A stretch of DNA of 64,000 nt, taken from assembly GCA_035502095.1 (NCBI GenBank), contig DATJUX010000040.1, positions 261,117 to 325,116 on the forward strand. Reading direction: 5' to 3'. Shown piece after piece: positions 25,678 through 35,045 of this stretch. Below the pieces are notes generated by a model. That model ran no database searches. It was given only the letters and a program-made list of their open reading frames with translations, and had not been told where the DNA came from. The position numbers and the translations under genes are program-made. Origin of the DNA: JAKANT01 sp035502095. GTDB lineage: Bacteria; Pseudomonadota; Gammaproteobacteria; Burkholderiales; Burkholderiaceae_F. Each line of letters starts with the position of its first letter. The stretch's first letter is position 1.

Positions 25678-26192
25678 AGCGGCTGCTCATCGTCTGGCAT
25701 TCAACGACCGGCGGAGCGGCGCAGATGGCAAGCGCCGCCGCCGCCGGCGCGCGCGCGGGCGCGCGCGACGAAACCGGCTCGGCAATGGTTGCGGTGCAGG
25801 TCCTGCTCCAGACGGCGCGCCACACCACCGCCGACGACGTGCTCGCAGCGGACGGCTATCTGTTCGTCACGCCGGAGCACCTGGCTTCGATGGCCGGCGT
25901 GATGAAGGACTTCTTCGATCGGATCTACTACATGGCGCTCGAGCGCATCAATGGCCGGCCGTACGCATCGCTCATCTGCGCCGGTACCGACGGCAGCGGC
26001 ACCGTGCGGCAGATCCAGCGCATTGCAACCGGGCTGCGGCTGAAGGAAGTGGCGCCCCCGCTCATCGTCACCACGGGCGCACAGACGCCGGAGGCCATCC
26101 TGGCTCCCAAACGCATCGCCCAGCCTGAACTGGACCGCTGCTACGAGACCGGCGCGGCCTTCGCCGCCGCGCTCGCGAGCGGCATCTTCTGA
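25674..26192 (+). CDS. Flavodoxin-like NAD(P)H/FMN oxidoreductase family protein
   Basis: 172-residue protein with a flavodoxin-type start (RLLIVWHSTTGGAAQMASAA; the TTGG loop would bind FMN phosphate). The segment ADGYLFVTPEHLASMAGVMKD is typical of NADPH-dependent FMN reductase folds, followed by DRIYYMALERINGRPYA. The GTG start at 25674 overlaps the mtfA stop (GTGA), so the two are coupled. Substrate unknown. Confidence 0.78.
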   Translation: MKRLLIVWHSTTGGAAQMASAAAAGARAGARDETGSAMVAVQVLLQTARHTTADDVLAADGYLFVTPEHLASMAGVMKDFFDRIYYMALERINGRPYASLICAGTDGSGTVRQIQRIATGLRLKEVAPPLIVTTGAQTPEAILAPKRIAQPELDRCYETGAAFAAALASGIF

Positions 26193-26199
26193 ACCGCGC

Positions 26200-27072
26200 C
26201 TAGGCGCCGAGCAGGAAGTCCCGTACCGTAGAGATCTGTGCAGGGTCGAAGAACATCGGTGCATGGCCGATGCCGGCGAATTCGACCAGCCGTGCGCGCG
26301 GTCCACGCTCGGTCATCGCGAGTGCCGTCTCCCGCGACAGCAGGTCTGACTTTTCGCCGCGGACCAGCAGCGTCGGGCACTTGATCTGGTCATAAAGCTT
26401 CCACAGCACCGCCTCGGCCGCGGCGGCAATCTGCGGCGTCATCGCCTTGATCGGCAGCGCAAGCATCGGGTCGTAATGCAACGCAAACCCGTCGCCCTCG
26501 GGCTTAAGGACGCTCTGCGTGAGTTCGCGCCAATCGTCGCGGTTGCGCAATCCGAATCCGAGCGAGATGAGCGTGATGTAGTCGACCGCTTCGTCGACGG
26601 TCGCGAAATGGACCGGCTTGCCGACGTAGTCGCCGATGCGCTCGACGCCCGCGGCATCGACGCGTGGACCGACGTCGTTGATGACCAGCCGCGCAATCGG
26701 CGAACCAGGCTGGCCGGCGAGCGAAATACCGATCAGCCCTCCCATCGACGTTCCGAGCCAATGCACCGTCTCGACATCGAGCCGTGCAATCAGCGTAACC
26801 ATGTCGGCCACGTATTGCGGCAGGACGTAACCATTCGGATCGCGCAGCCAGTCGCTGCGGCCGCGCCCGACGACGTCGGGGCAGATCACGCGATAGCGAT
26901 CGGCCAGCGCGCGCGCAAGGCGATCGAAGTCGCGTCCCACTCGCGTCAGGCCGTGCACGCAGATCAACGCCTTCGGGTTGTCGTGCGCGCCCCACTCGAC
27001 GTAGGCCATCCGGTGCACGCCGGAGGGTGACAGGCACTGCACGGCGGACTGCCTGGGCGCATCGGTCGTCAT
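26200..27072 (-). CDS. Alpha/beta hydrolase
   Basis: 290-residue esterase-type protein. An oxyanion-region LICVHGLTRVGRDFDRL comes first, the nucleophile elbow is WLGTSMGGLIGISLA (Ser), a candidate acid is TLLVRGEKSDLLS, and the catalytic His lies in FAGIGHAPMFFD. ATG 27072 has AGGA seven bases upstream and is preferred over an earlier start at 27108. It is divergent from a 3-hydroxybutyrate dehydrogenase gene 92 bases away, which fits hydroxyalkanoate or ester metabolism, but the substrate is not visible. Confidence 0.85.
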   Translation of the reverse strand: MTTDAPRQSAVQCLSPSGVHRMAYVEWGAHDNPKALICVHGLTRVGRDFDRLARALADRYRVICPDVVGRGRSDWLRDPNGYVLPQYVADMVTLIARLDVETVHWLGTSMGGLIGISLAGQPGSPIARLVINDVGPRVDAAGVERIGDYVGKPVHFATVDEAVDYITLISLGFGLRNRDDWRELTQSVLKPEGDGFALHYDPMLALPIKAMTPQIAAAAEAVLWKLYDQIKCPTLLVRGEKSDLLSRETALAMTERGPRARLVEFAGIGHAPMFFDPAQISTVRDFLLGA

Positions 27073-27164
27073 GGCGGGTTCCTGATCATGAAAGGCAGGG
27101 CTCTGCAAATCGATTCTAGGGGGTCGCCGCTGGCATACTTGGCCAGTCGTTCGCGGAGGGAAAG

Positions 27165-27944
27165 ATGCTGAAGGGAAAGACTGCTCTGGTCACGGGTTCC
27201 ACCAGCGGGATCGGCCTCGGGATCGCCCGCGCGCTCGCGCGCGACGGAGCGAACATCGTGCTCAACGGCTTCGGCGACGCAGGCACGATCGCCGCCGTCC
27301 AGAAGGAAGTCGAGTCGTTCGGTGTGCGCACGCTCTACGACGGCGCCGACATGAGCAAGCCGGCGCAGATCGAAGCGATGGTCCGCAAGGCGGAGGAAAC
27401 GTTCGGCCGGGTCGACATCCTGGTCAACAATGCCGGGATCCAGTACACCGCGAACATCGAGGACTTCCCGCTCGACAGGTGGGACGCGATCATCGCCATC
27501 AACCTCTCGGCGGCGTTTCACACGATCCGGGCGGCGCTGCCAAAGATGAAGCAGGCCAACTGGGGCCGGATCGTCAACATTGCCTCGGTGCACGGCCTTG
27601 TCGCTTCGGCGCAGAAGTCCGCCTACGTCGCCGCCAAGCACGGCATCGTCGGATTGACCAAGACGGTCGCGCTGGAGACCGCGCGGTCAGGCGTCACCTG
27701 CAACGCGATCTGCCCGGGCTGGGTGCTCACGCCGCTGGTGCAGAAGCAGATCGACGATCGCGCCAGGAACGAAAAGATTGCCAACGACGTCGCCAAGCGC
27801 GAACTCCTGGCCGAAAAGCAGCCGTCAGCCGAATTCGTGACCACCGAACAACTCGGCGCGCTCGTGACGTTCCTGTGTTCCGACGCGGGCGCGCAGATTC
27901 GCGGCGCGGCCTGGAACGTCGATGGCGGCTGGTACGCGCAATAG
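27165..27944 (+). CDS. bdhA: D-3-hydroxybutyrate dehydrogenase (SDR)
   Basis: Interconverts D-3-hydroxybutyrate and acetoacetate with NAD in polyhydroxybutyrate breakdown. The 259 residues carry the SDR cofactor motif TGSTSGIGLGIA, NNAG (LVNNAGIQYTANIEDFP), and the catalytic Ser/Tyr/Lys in NIASVHGLVASAQKSAYVAAKHG. The family-specific tail ELLAEKQPSAEFVTTEQLGALV and VDGGWYAQ follow. ATG 27165 is preceded by GGAGGGAAAG. The match to characterised BDHs is strong over the whole length. Confidence 0.92.
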   Translation: MLKGKTALVTGSTSGIGLGIARALARDGANIVLNGFGDAGTIAAVQKEVESFGVRTLYDGADMSKPAQIEAMVRKAEETFGRVDILVNNAGIQYTANIEDFPLDRWDAIIAINLSAAFHTIRAALPKMKQANWGRIVNIASVHGLVASAQKSAYVAAKHGIVGLTKTVALETARSGVTCNAICPGWVLTPLVQKQIDDRARNEKIANDVAKRELLAEKQPSAEFVTTEQLGALVTFLCSDAGAQIRGAAWNVDGGWYAQ

Positions 27945-27973
27945 GCCGAGTCGGAACCTCGGCCCTGAGACTG

Positions 27974-28864
27974 CTACTCGACCGGCAGCACGCTTACTCG
28001 AACCTCGAGCGTGTGGCGGCCGCCGCCGCGGATCACGCCACGCACCGGCGTCAAATCGCCGTAGTCGCGCCCGATCGCGAGCGTTACATGACCCGTCCCC
28101 ACCAGGCAGTCGTTGGTCGGATCGAATTCGACCCAGCCGTTGACCGGGCACCACACGCGCACCCAGGCGTGCGATGCGTCCGCGCCGATCAGGCGCGCCT
28201 GGCCCGGCGGCGGTGTGCTGAGCAGATAGCCGCTCACGTAGGCCGCCGGCAGGCCTAGCGCACGCAGCGCGCCGACAGCGACGTGCGCATAGTCCTGGCA
28301 CACGCCGCGACGCTGCGCGAACGCGATGGCCAGTGGCGTGGACACCTCGGTGCTCTCGCTGTCATACGTGAAGTCGGCGTGGATTCGCTGCATCAGGTCG
28401 AACGCGCCGGCAAGCAACGGACGTGCAGCGGGAAACGAGCCTGACGCGTAAGCGCGCAACTGTGGCAGCAGCGGCACGTAGGGGGAGGCGAAGGTGAACT
28501 CGGTCGGCGGCAGGAATGCGGCCCCCGCGCGATACCGCAGTTCTTCGCGCACCTCGTTCCATGGCGGGCTGGTCGATGGATCCAGTGCCTCGAAACGCGG
28601 CGCGACCCGCACGCCGCTCTCGGCCCGCACGCGCAGTGCCTCGTGGGGACCGTAGAGCGAAAACGTTTCGCTCTGGTTCCCATAGACGTCGCGGCGGCGG
28701 CCACGGTGCGACGGCGCGGGGTCGATGTCGAGCGTGAACGAATCCACCTCCTGGTATGCGGTCTGCGCAGGCTGGACGTATGCGATGTGATAGGCGAGAT
28801 CGACACGCGCCGAATAGTCGTACGAAGTCTCGTGCTCGACCCTGAGCTCGCGCGCGCCGGTCAT
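27974..28864 (-). CDS. Transglutaminase-like cysteine peptidase family protein
   Basis: 296 residues: an N-terminal beta domain (bacterial transglutaminase-like N-domain; LRVEHETSYDYSARVDLAYH) and a transglutaminase core. The full catalytic triad is visible: Cys in AQRRGVCQDYAHVAVGALRA, His in GADASHAWVRVW and Asp in WVEFDPTNDCLVG. Last gene of the six-gene ATP-grasp/alpha-E/Anbu cluster. Its ATG overlaps the stop of the ATP-grasp fusion (ATGA). In these clusters the protein is predicted to cut or form isopeptide bonds; no substrate is known. Confidence 0.87.
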   Translation of the reverse strand: MTGARELRVEHETSYDYSARVDLAYHIAYVQPAQTAYQEVDSFTLDIDPAPSHRGRRRDVYGNQSETFSLYGPHEALRVRAESGVRVAPRFEALDPSTSPPWNEVREELRYRAGAAFLPPTEFTFASPYVPLLPQLRAYASGSFPAARPLLAGAFDLMQRIHADFTYDSESTEVSTPLAIAFAQRRGVCQDYAHVAVGALRALGLPAAYVSGYLLSTPPPGQARLIGADASHAWVRVWCPVNGWVEFDPTNDCLVGTGHVTLAIGRDYGDLTPVRGVIRGGGRHTLEVRVSVLPVE

Positions 28865-31419
28865 GAGCCGACCTGCCGGAACGTGTCGATCGTGTGCGAG
28901 AAGAACAGGTCTTCGATCGTGTTCGACGCTTGCGCAGCGCCCGCCTGCAGCCGCTGCGTGAAATCGAGCAGGCGCGCGAAGCGCCCGTTGTCATCGACCG
29001 CGCACAGGTCCGCGAGGTCCGGCCATTGCTCCGCTTGCGGCAGCAAGCGCACGAGGTCTCCTGCCTCCGGGCCCGGAAGGCGCGCGACCTCGGCACTGAG
29101 CACGCCGGTCACGCAGGCAAACGAACGCGGGTTGGCGGCGTCCTGCACCAGCAGGTCGAGGAGCGGCGGAGTCTCCTGCCGGCGCTGATAGTGGGCGCGG
29201 TACGTGATGCGGCTGTCGAACAGCCCGAGCAGCAGGTCGAAACCGTCATCGTCGGCGATTGCATTCGCCTGGAACATCGTCTGCATCGCATCGCTCAGGT
29301 CCGCAAGGCGTTCGATCTGCCGCCCGATGGTGAGCAGCCGCCAGCCGTCGTCGCGCGTCATGCGATCGGTCTGGGCGCCGGTGATCGCGGCAAGGCGCAA
29401 GGCGAGCTCCGCCAGCACGCGCAGCACCTGGTCGCTCGATCGGACGGCGTTGGCACGTTGCTGCGATCCGGCGCGATCGAGCGCCTGCGCCGCGCCGATG
29501 AGCAGGCGCCAGTGTTCGGCCGCCAGGCGGTCGCGGATCTGGGCGCCCGCGCGCACCAGCGCGCTCAGGTTGAACCCAAGCCCGAAGCTGTCGTCGCCGC
29601 CCGCCAGCCGCGCGACGAGCGTGCGCTCGAAGACCGGCAGCGACTGCGCCGGCGTCGGCACACCTTCGGGCACGAGACCATGCCTGACGCAAAGCCGGTG
29701 CAGGGCGCCGAGCAGCGCCGGCGACATATCGGCGTCCTCGGCCAGCAGCGTGAGCGCCGAGCGCGCGAGCCGGACACACACTTCGCTGCGCTCGGCATAG
29801 CGACCCATCCAGAACAGGTTCTCCGCGGCGCGGCTCGAGACCGAGCGACGCTTGTGGGCGAGATCGCCCGGTCGCAGCGCTTCCGGCAGCATCGAAAAGG
29901 TGTCCACGGCACCGGCCGCCTGCACCCACGTGTCGGCGCTGCTGCCGCCGCGCTGCATCGATACGCCCTGTCGATAGCGGGCGGCGATACGGGTCAGCCC
30001 GCCGGGCAACGCATGCCATCCGCCGGCCCCGTCGACGATCGCATAGGTGCGAACCATCGCAGCGCGCGGCACGAACGCACCGCCCGTCCACGTCGGAGTT
30101 TGCGACAGCGGGACGTACGACTGCAGTGTCACGGCATCGGGATCCGCGTCGAGCCGCTCGAGCATCTGCGCGCGTTCGGCCGCGGACTGGTTCGCCACGA
30201 TGCGCGATTCGAACCCGCGTGCCACATCGGAGCCGTAGGTCGGTTTCACCACCATCTGCTCGACGTGTTCGACCGCCGACGCCCTTGCGGCCGCCTCGCC
30301 GCACCACCACGAGTCCTGCGACGGCATGAGCAGTTCGGCACCCAGCACGTAGCGCGCGATCGCCGGCAGGAACCCGTTGATGGCGGGCGATTCGAGGAAC
30401 CCCGATCCCAGCGCGTTGGCCATCACGACGTTGCCCGCGCGTACGGCCTGCAGGAGGCCCGGAATCCCTAGGGTCGAATCGGGACGCAGTTCGAGCGGAT
30501 CGCAGTAGTCGTCATCGAGGCGCCGCAGGATCGCATGCACGCGCTCGAGTCCGTACAGGCTTTTCAGGAACACGCGGTCTTCGCGCACGGTGAGGTCGCC
30601 GCCCTCGACGAGCGGAATGCCGAGATAGCGCGCGAGATACGCGTGCTCGAAGTAGGTCTCGTTGTAAGGGCCCGGCGTCAGCAGCACGACCCGCGGCGTG
30701 CCGGTCGCTCCGATCGCCGCACCCTGGCGCAGCAACGTGTCGAGCAGGCGGCGATAGCTCGTCGCTAGGCGCTGCACGCGCATTTCGCGGAACGCGTCCG
30801 GAAACAGGCGCGCGACGATCAGCCGGTTCTGCAGCGCGTAGCCAAGGCCGGACGGGGCTTGCGTGCGTTGCGAGACGACCCACCAGCGGCCGTCGGCCGC
30901 GCGCGCGAGGTCGAATGCGACGATGTGCAGGAACGATCCGGCCGGGGTCGTGTCTGCGAGCGCGCGCAGGTAGCCCGGATGCCCATAGACCAGCGCGGGC
31001 GGCAGCAGGCCCGCGCGCACCAACTCGCCCGGACCGTATACGTCGGCCAGGATCGCCTCCAGCAGCCTGGCGCGCTGCGCCACGCCGGCCTCGATCGACG
31101 CCCACTCGTCCGCGCCGATCAGGAACGGCAGAACCTCGAGCGGCCACGGCCGTTGCGGCCCGCCCTCCTCGCTGTAGACGTTGTAGGTAACGCCGTCGTC
31201 GGCGACCTGTCGCGCCACGGTCGCGACGCGGCGGTCAAGATCGGCGAGGCCGGGTTCGCCGATGGTCGAAAAGAACGCGCGCCATGGCGCGCGCAGTGCC
31301 GCGTCGCCGCTCGCCTTGCCACGCAGTTCGTCGAAGTGACCGGCGCCGACGGGCGCGGCCAGACGCGCGGCATGTGCGGCGGCGTCCTCCGGTTCTGGCT
31401 GATGGCCCGCGTGCGGCAA
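28861..31419 (-). CDS. Circularly permuted ATP-grasp fused to alpha-E domain
   Basis: 852 residues in two parts. About 1-500 form a circularly permuted ATP-grasp domain (DUF404/DUF407): GYALQNRLIVARLFPDAFRE, VVLLTPGPYNETYFEHAYLA, LELRPDSTLGIPGLLQAVRA and MVVKPTYGSDVARGFESRIV, which may bind ATP. From about 520 on an alpha-helical alpha-E (DUF403) domain follows (SRAAENLFWMGRYAERSEVC). The neighbouring pair 36010-38415 encodes the same two domains as separate genes, so this is a fused paralogue. Published domain analyses predict an amidoligase that joins amino acids or tags peptides; this has not been shown for this protein. Confidence 0.86.
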   Translation of the reverse strand: MPHAGHQPEPEDAAAHAARLAAPVGAGHFDELRGKASGDAALRAPWRAFFSTIGEPGLADLDRRVATVARQVADDGVTYNVYSEEGGPQRPWPLEVLPFLIGADEWASIEAGVAQRARLLEAILADVYGPGELVRAGLLPPALVYGHPGYLRALADTTPAGSFLHIVAFDLARAADGRWWVVSQRTQAPSGLGYALQNRLIVARLFPDAFREMRVQRLATSYRRLLDTLLRQGAAIGATGTPRVVLLTPGPYNETYFEHAYLARYLGIPLVEGGDLTVREDRVFLKSLYGLERVHAILRRLDDDYCDPLELRPDSTLGIPGLLQAVRAGNVVMANALGSGFLESPAINGFLPAIARYVLGAELLMPSQDSWWCGEAAARASAVEHVEQMVVKPTYGSDVARGFESRIVANQSAAERAQMLERLDADPDAVTLQSYVPLSQTPTWTGGAFVPRAAMVRTYAIVDGAGGWHALPGGLTRIAARYRQGVSMQRGGSSADTWVQAAGAVDTFSMLPEALRPGDLAHKRRSVSSRAAENLFWMGRYAERSEVCVRLARSALTLLAEDADMSPALLGALHRLCVRHGLVPEGVPTPAQSLPVFERTLVARLAGGDDSFGLGFNLSALVRAGAQIRDRLAAEHWRLLIGAAQALDRAGSQQRANAVRSSDQVLRVLAELALRLAAITGAQTDRMTRDDGWRLLTIGRQIERLADLSDAMQTMFQANAIADDDGFDLLLGLFDSRITYRAHYQRRQETPPLLDLLVQDAANPRSFACVTGVLSAEVARLPGPEAGDLVRLLPQAEQWPDLADLCAVDDNGRFARLLDFTQRLQAGAAQASNTIEDLFFSHTIDTFRQVGS

Positions 31420-31440
31420 AGTGGCGAACGATCGAAGCGA

Positions 31441-34400
31441 TCAGAGTTGGCGCAGATCGAGCGTAAACGGAAACTCGCGGCTTGGTTGCGGCGGCTGCGC
31501 CACCCATTCCCCCGGCGTGTGGCCGAATGCGAAGAAACGCGCCAGGCGCCGGCTCTCCGCCTCGTACGCGTTGACCGGAAAGGTCTCGTAGCTGCGCCCC
31601 CCCGGGTGCGCGACGTGATAGCGACAGCCGCCCAGGGAGCGCTGCATCCAGGTGTCGACGATATCGAACGTGAGCGGTGCGTGGACACCGATCGTCGGGT
31701 GCAGCGCCGCAGCGGGCTGCCAAGCCCGATAACGAACCCCGGCAACAAACTCGCCGACGCGCCCGGTCGGCTGCAGCGGCAGCGCACGACCGTTCGCGGT
31801 GATGACGTGCCGGTTGTCGTTCAGGCCGGTCGCCTTCACCTCCAGGCGCTCCAGCGACGAGTCGACGTAGCGCACGGTTCCACCGGCAGCCCCCTCCTCG
31901 CCCATCACATGCCATGGTTCGAGTGCGCCGCGCACGGTCAGGTGGATGCCACGCGCCGACACCTCGCCGAACTGGGGAAAACGGAACGAAAAGTGCGGCG
32001 CGAACCAGGCGGGATCGAAGGCGTAGCCGGCGCGCGCGAGCTCCGCCAGCACGTCCTCGAAGTCCATCGCCACGAACGTGGGCAGCAGGAAGCGGTCGTG
32101 CAGCTCCGTGTTCCAGCGCGTCAGCCGCGTGGCATACGGCGCCTTCCAGAACCATGCCACCAGGGCGCGCAGCAGGAGCTGCTGCGCGAGGCTCATCCGT
32201 GCGTGCGGAGGCATCTCGAACGCGCGCAGCTCGAGCAATCCCAGGCGCCCCGTCGGACTGTCGGGCGAGTACATCTTGTCGATGCAGAACTCGGCGCGGT
32301 GCGTGTTGCCCATGACATCGATCAGGATGTTGCGCAAGGTGCGATCGACGAGCCACGGCGGGGCGGTCTCGCCGCGCTGCGTCTGTTGCCGGCGCAGTTC
32401 GGCCAGGGCGATCTCAAGCTCGTACAACTGGTCGTTGCGCGCCTCGTCGACGCGGGGCGCCTGGCTGGTCGCGCCGATGAAGAGACCCGAGAAGAGATAT
32501 GACAGCGACGGATGGTTGTGCCAATAGCCGATCAGGCTTCCGAGCAGATCCGGCCGGCGCAGGAACGGACTGTCCGCCGGCGTCGCGCCGCCCAGCACGA
32601 AGTGATTGCCGCCGCCGGTGCCGGTGTGGCGGCCATCGAGCATGAACTTCTCGGTCGACAGACGCGACTGGTGCGCGGCTTCGTACAGGAACTCGGTGTG
32701 ATCGATCAGCTGTTCCCAGTTCGATGCCGGATGGATGTTGACTTCGATGACGCCCGGGTCCGGCGTCACTTGCAGCACGTTCAAGCGCGGATCGCGCGGC
32801 GGTGGATAGCCTTCGAGCGCGATCTTGACGCCTAACTCCGCTGCCGTTGCTTCGGCTGCCGCGAGCAGTTCCAGGTAGTCCTCGAGGCGGGCGAGAGGCG
32901 GCATGAAGAGGTACAGCACGCCGTGGCGCGTGCCCTTGTCATCCGCTTCCGGCCCGCTGGCGCGGCGCGGATCGCGCACCTCGACGCACAACGCGGTGCG
33001 GGTGATCCAGGCCGCCGATTCGAGGCGGTCCGGCCTGCGCCTGAGGTCCGCCTCGCTGTACCTGCCGGGAACGCCCGCTGCGCCGCCGTGCTCGCCTGCG
33101 CGGCGGGGAGGCAAGGGAGCCCCACCGGCCGCGCGAGTCTCCCGACCGATAGGTGCGTCCGGGCGGAGTTCGCCGAGCGCGTGCGGCGCGAACTGAGCGC
33201 GAATGTCGGCGTGCGACGGGAGTTGCGCGCGCGGCGTGAACGTGTCCTCTTCGATCAGGTAGGGATAGTCGCCCTTCGAGACCCAGGGCAGCGAGTCGAG
33301 CGGCAGCCGGAGACCCATTGGCGAGTCGCCCGGGATCAGGTACATGCGCTCGTCGCGGAAGAACCACGGACCCGTGACCCACCGTGGCCCGGTGAGCGCG
33401 ACGTCCCATTCCCGGTTGATCGGGAGCGCGTACCCGATGACGCTGTCGAGCCTCTGGGTGAATACGCGCCGCAGGCGCGCCCGCTCCATTTCGTCGTCGA
33501 GGCGCGAATCGAACGGGTCGACGTTGACCGGCAGCTGCCGCTCGCGCCAGAGGTAGTACCAGACGTCCTCATGCCCGGGCGCGATGAATTCCCTCTCCAG
33601 GCCGAGCCGCTGTGCCAGCCGTTCGATGAATCGCTGCGCGTCGGCGGTGGTATAGAAAGCGGGCTCGCGCTCGTCGGCAAAGAGCGCCGGATCGTTCCAG
33701 CACGGCTCGCCGTCGGCGCGCCAGTACACCGACAAGGCCCAGCGCGGAAGCTGCTCGCCCGGGTACCACTTGCCCTGGCCGAAGTGCAGGAAGCCGTTGG
33801 CGCCGTACTTGGCGCGCAGGCGCTGCACGAGGTCGGTCGCGTACCCGCGTTTGGTCGGACCGAGCGCGGTGGTGTTCCACTCCGCGCCGTCGCGGTCGTT
33901 GACCGCGACGAAAGTCGGTTCGCCACCCATCGTCAAACGCACATCCATCGCCTGCAGATCGGCGTCGACCTTCCTGCCGAGGTTCACCACCCCGTTCCAT
34001 TGCGCTTCGCTGTACGGCTTGGTGACGCGTGGCGCCTCGAAGATGCGCGTGACGCGCATCGAGTGCGAGAACTCGACCTCGCTTTCGTCGACGCCGCCAC
34101 TGACAGGTGCCGCCGTGGAAGGCTCGGGCGTGCAAGCGACCGGGATATGACCCTCGCCGGCGAGCAGTCCCGACGTCGGGTCGAGGCCGATCCAGCCCGC
34201 GCCTGGAAGGTAAACCTCGCACCACGCATGCAGATCGGTGAAATCGAGCTCCGTCCCCGCCGGTCCGTCCAGCGCCTTGACGTCGGGCTTCAGCTGGATC
34301 AGATAGCCGGAGACAAAACGCGCGGCAAGGCCGAGATGGCGCAGCGTCTGGACCAGCATCCAGCCGGTGTCGCGGCAGGATCCGGCGGCACTTGTCAGCG

Positions 34401-34914
34401 TTTCCTCCGGCGTCTGCACGCCGGGCTCCATGCGGATCACGTAGCGGATCTCCCGCTGCAAACGCTGATTCAAGGCGACCAGGAAATCGATCGTGCGCAC
34501 CGTCTTGCGGTCGATGCTCGCCAGGAAGTCGCGCCAGCGAGGCGTCAGCGGGTCGCGCACGAGATAGGGCTGCAGATCGTGGCGCAACCCGCTTTCGTAC
34601 TCAAACGGAGACGTCTCGGCCGCGGGCTCGAGGAAGAAGTCGAACGGGTTGTAGACCGCCATCTCGGCGACCAGATCCACCGTGACCGTGAATTCGGTCG
34701 TCTTCTCGAGGAAGACGAGCCGCGCGAGGTAGTTCGAGAACGGATCCAGTTGCCAGTTGATGAAGTGTTTCGTCGGCTCGATGCGCAGGGAGTACGAAAG
34801 CACCGGGGTGCGGCAATGAGGTGCCGGGCGCAATCGCACGACCTGCGGCGAAAGGCCGACGCGCCGGTCGTACTTGTATTGCGTGACGTGGTTCAGGGCG
34901 ACGTGGATCGACAC
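31441..34914 (-). CDS. Transglutaminase/DUF2126 giant protein
   Basis: 1157-residue COG4196-type protein. The N-terminal 300 residues are a transglutaminase module: beta domain IHVALNHVTQYKYDRRVGLS, catalytic Cys in TSAAGSCRDTGWMLVQTLRH, His in FTDLHAWCEVYLP, Asp in GLDPTSGLLAG. The rest is DUF2126, with VRLTMGGEPTFVAVNDRD, VNIHPASNWEQLIDHTEFLY, DGRHTGTGGGNHFVLGGATP and LRNILIDVMGNTHRAEFC. This part resembles amidoligase folds such as glutamine synthetase-like COOH-NH2 ligases. GTG 34914 matches the usual family start. An Ala/Gly/Pro-rich insert near residues 620-650 is unlike the surrounding sequence. Confidence 0.86.
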   Translation of the reverse strand: MSIHVALNHVTQYKYDRRVGLSPQVVRLRPAPHCRTPVLSYSLRIEPTKHFINWQLDPFSNYLARLVFLEKTTEFTVTVDLVAEMAVYNPFDFFLEPAAETSPFEYESGLRHDLQPYLVRDPLTPRWRDFLASIDRKTVRTIDFLVALNQRLQREIRYVIRMEPGVQTPEETLTSAAGSCRDTGWMLVQTLRHLGLAARFVSGYLIQLKPDVKALDGPAGTELDFTDLHAWCEVYLPGAGWIGLDPTSGLLAGEGHIPVACTPEPSTAAPVSGGVDESEVEFSHSMRVTRIFEAPRVTKPYSEAQWNGVVNLGRKVDADLQAMDVRLTMGGEPTFVAVNDRDGAEWNTTALGPTKRGYATDLVQRLRAKYGANGFLHFGQGKWYPGEQLPRWALSVYWRADGEPCWNDPALFADEREPAFYTTADAQRFIERLAQRLGLEREFIAPGHEDVWYYLWRERQLPVNVDPFDSRLDDEMERARLRRVFTQRLDSVIGYALPINREWDVALTGPRWVTGPWFFRDERMYLIPGDSPMGLRLPLDSLPWVSKGDYPYLIEEDTFTPRAQLPSHADIRAQFAPHALGELRPDAPIGRETRAAGGAPLPPRRAGEHGGAAGVPGRYSEADLRRRPDRLESAAWITRTALCVEVRDPRRASGPEADDKGTRHGVLYLFMPPLARLEDYLELLAAAEATAAELGVKIALEGYPPPRDPRLNVLQVTPDPGVIEVNIHPASNWEQLIDHTEFLYEAAHQSRLSTEKFMLDGRHTGTGGGNHFVLGGATPADSPFLRRPDLLGSLIGYWHNHPSLSYLFSGLFIGATSQAPRVDEARNDQLYELEIALAELRRQQTQRGETAPPWLVDRTLRNILIDVMGNTHRAEFCIDKMYSPDSPTGRLGLLELRAFEMPPHARMSLAQQLLLRALVAWFWKAPYATRLTRWNTELHDRFLLPTFVAMDFEDVLAELARAGYAFDPAWFAPHFSFRFPQFGEVSARGIHLTVRGALEPWHVMGEEGAAGGTVRYVDSSLERLEVKATGLNDNRHVITANGRALPLQPTGRVGEFVAGVRYRAWQPAAALHPTIGVHAPLTFDIVDTWMQRSLGGCRYHVAHPGGRSYETFPVNAYEAESRRLARFFAFGHTPGEWVAQPPQPSREFPFTLDLRQL

Positions 34915-35045
34915 AGTTTCGACTCGTCTCGTTGAAATGCGGACTCCGCTCGGGGCCGCGTCGATGTTCTCATGCAAGTTTCGGGCAAGGGAGGGAACCC
35001 GCGCCCGTTCGCTACGGAAGAGGCCGCACGCCGCGCAGCGCCCTC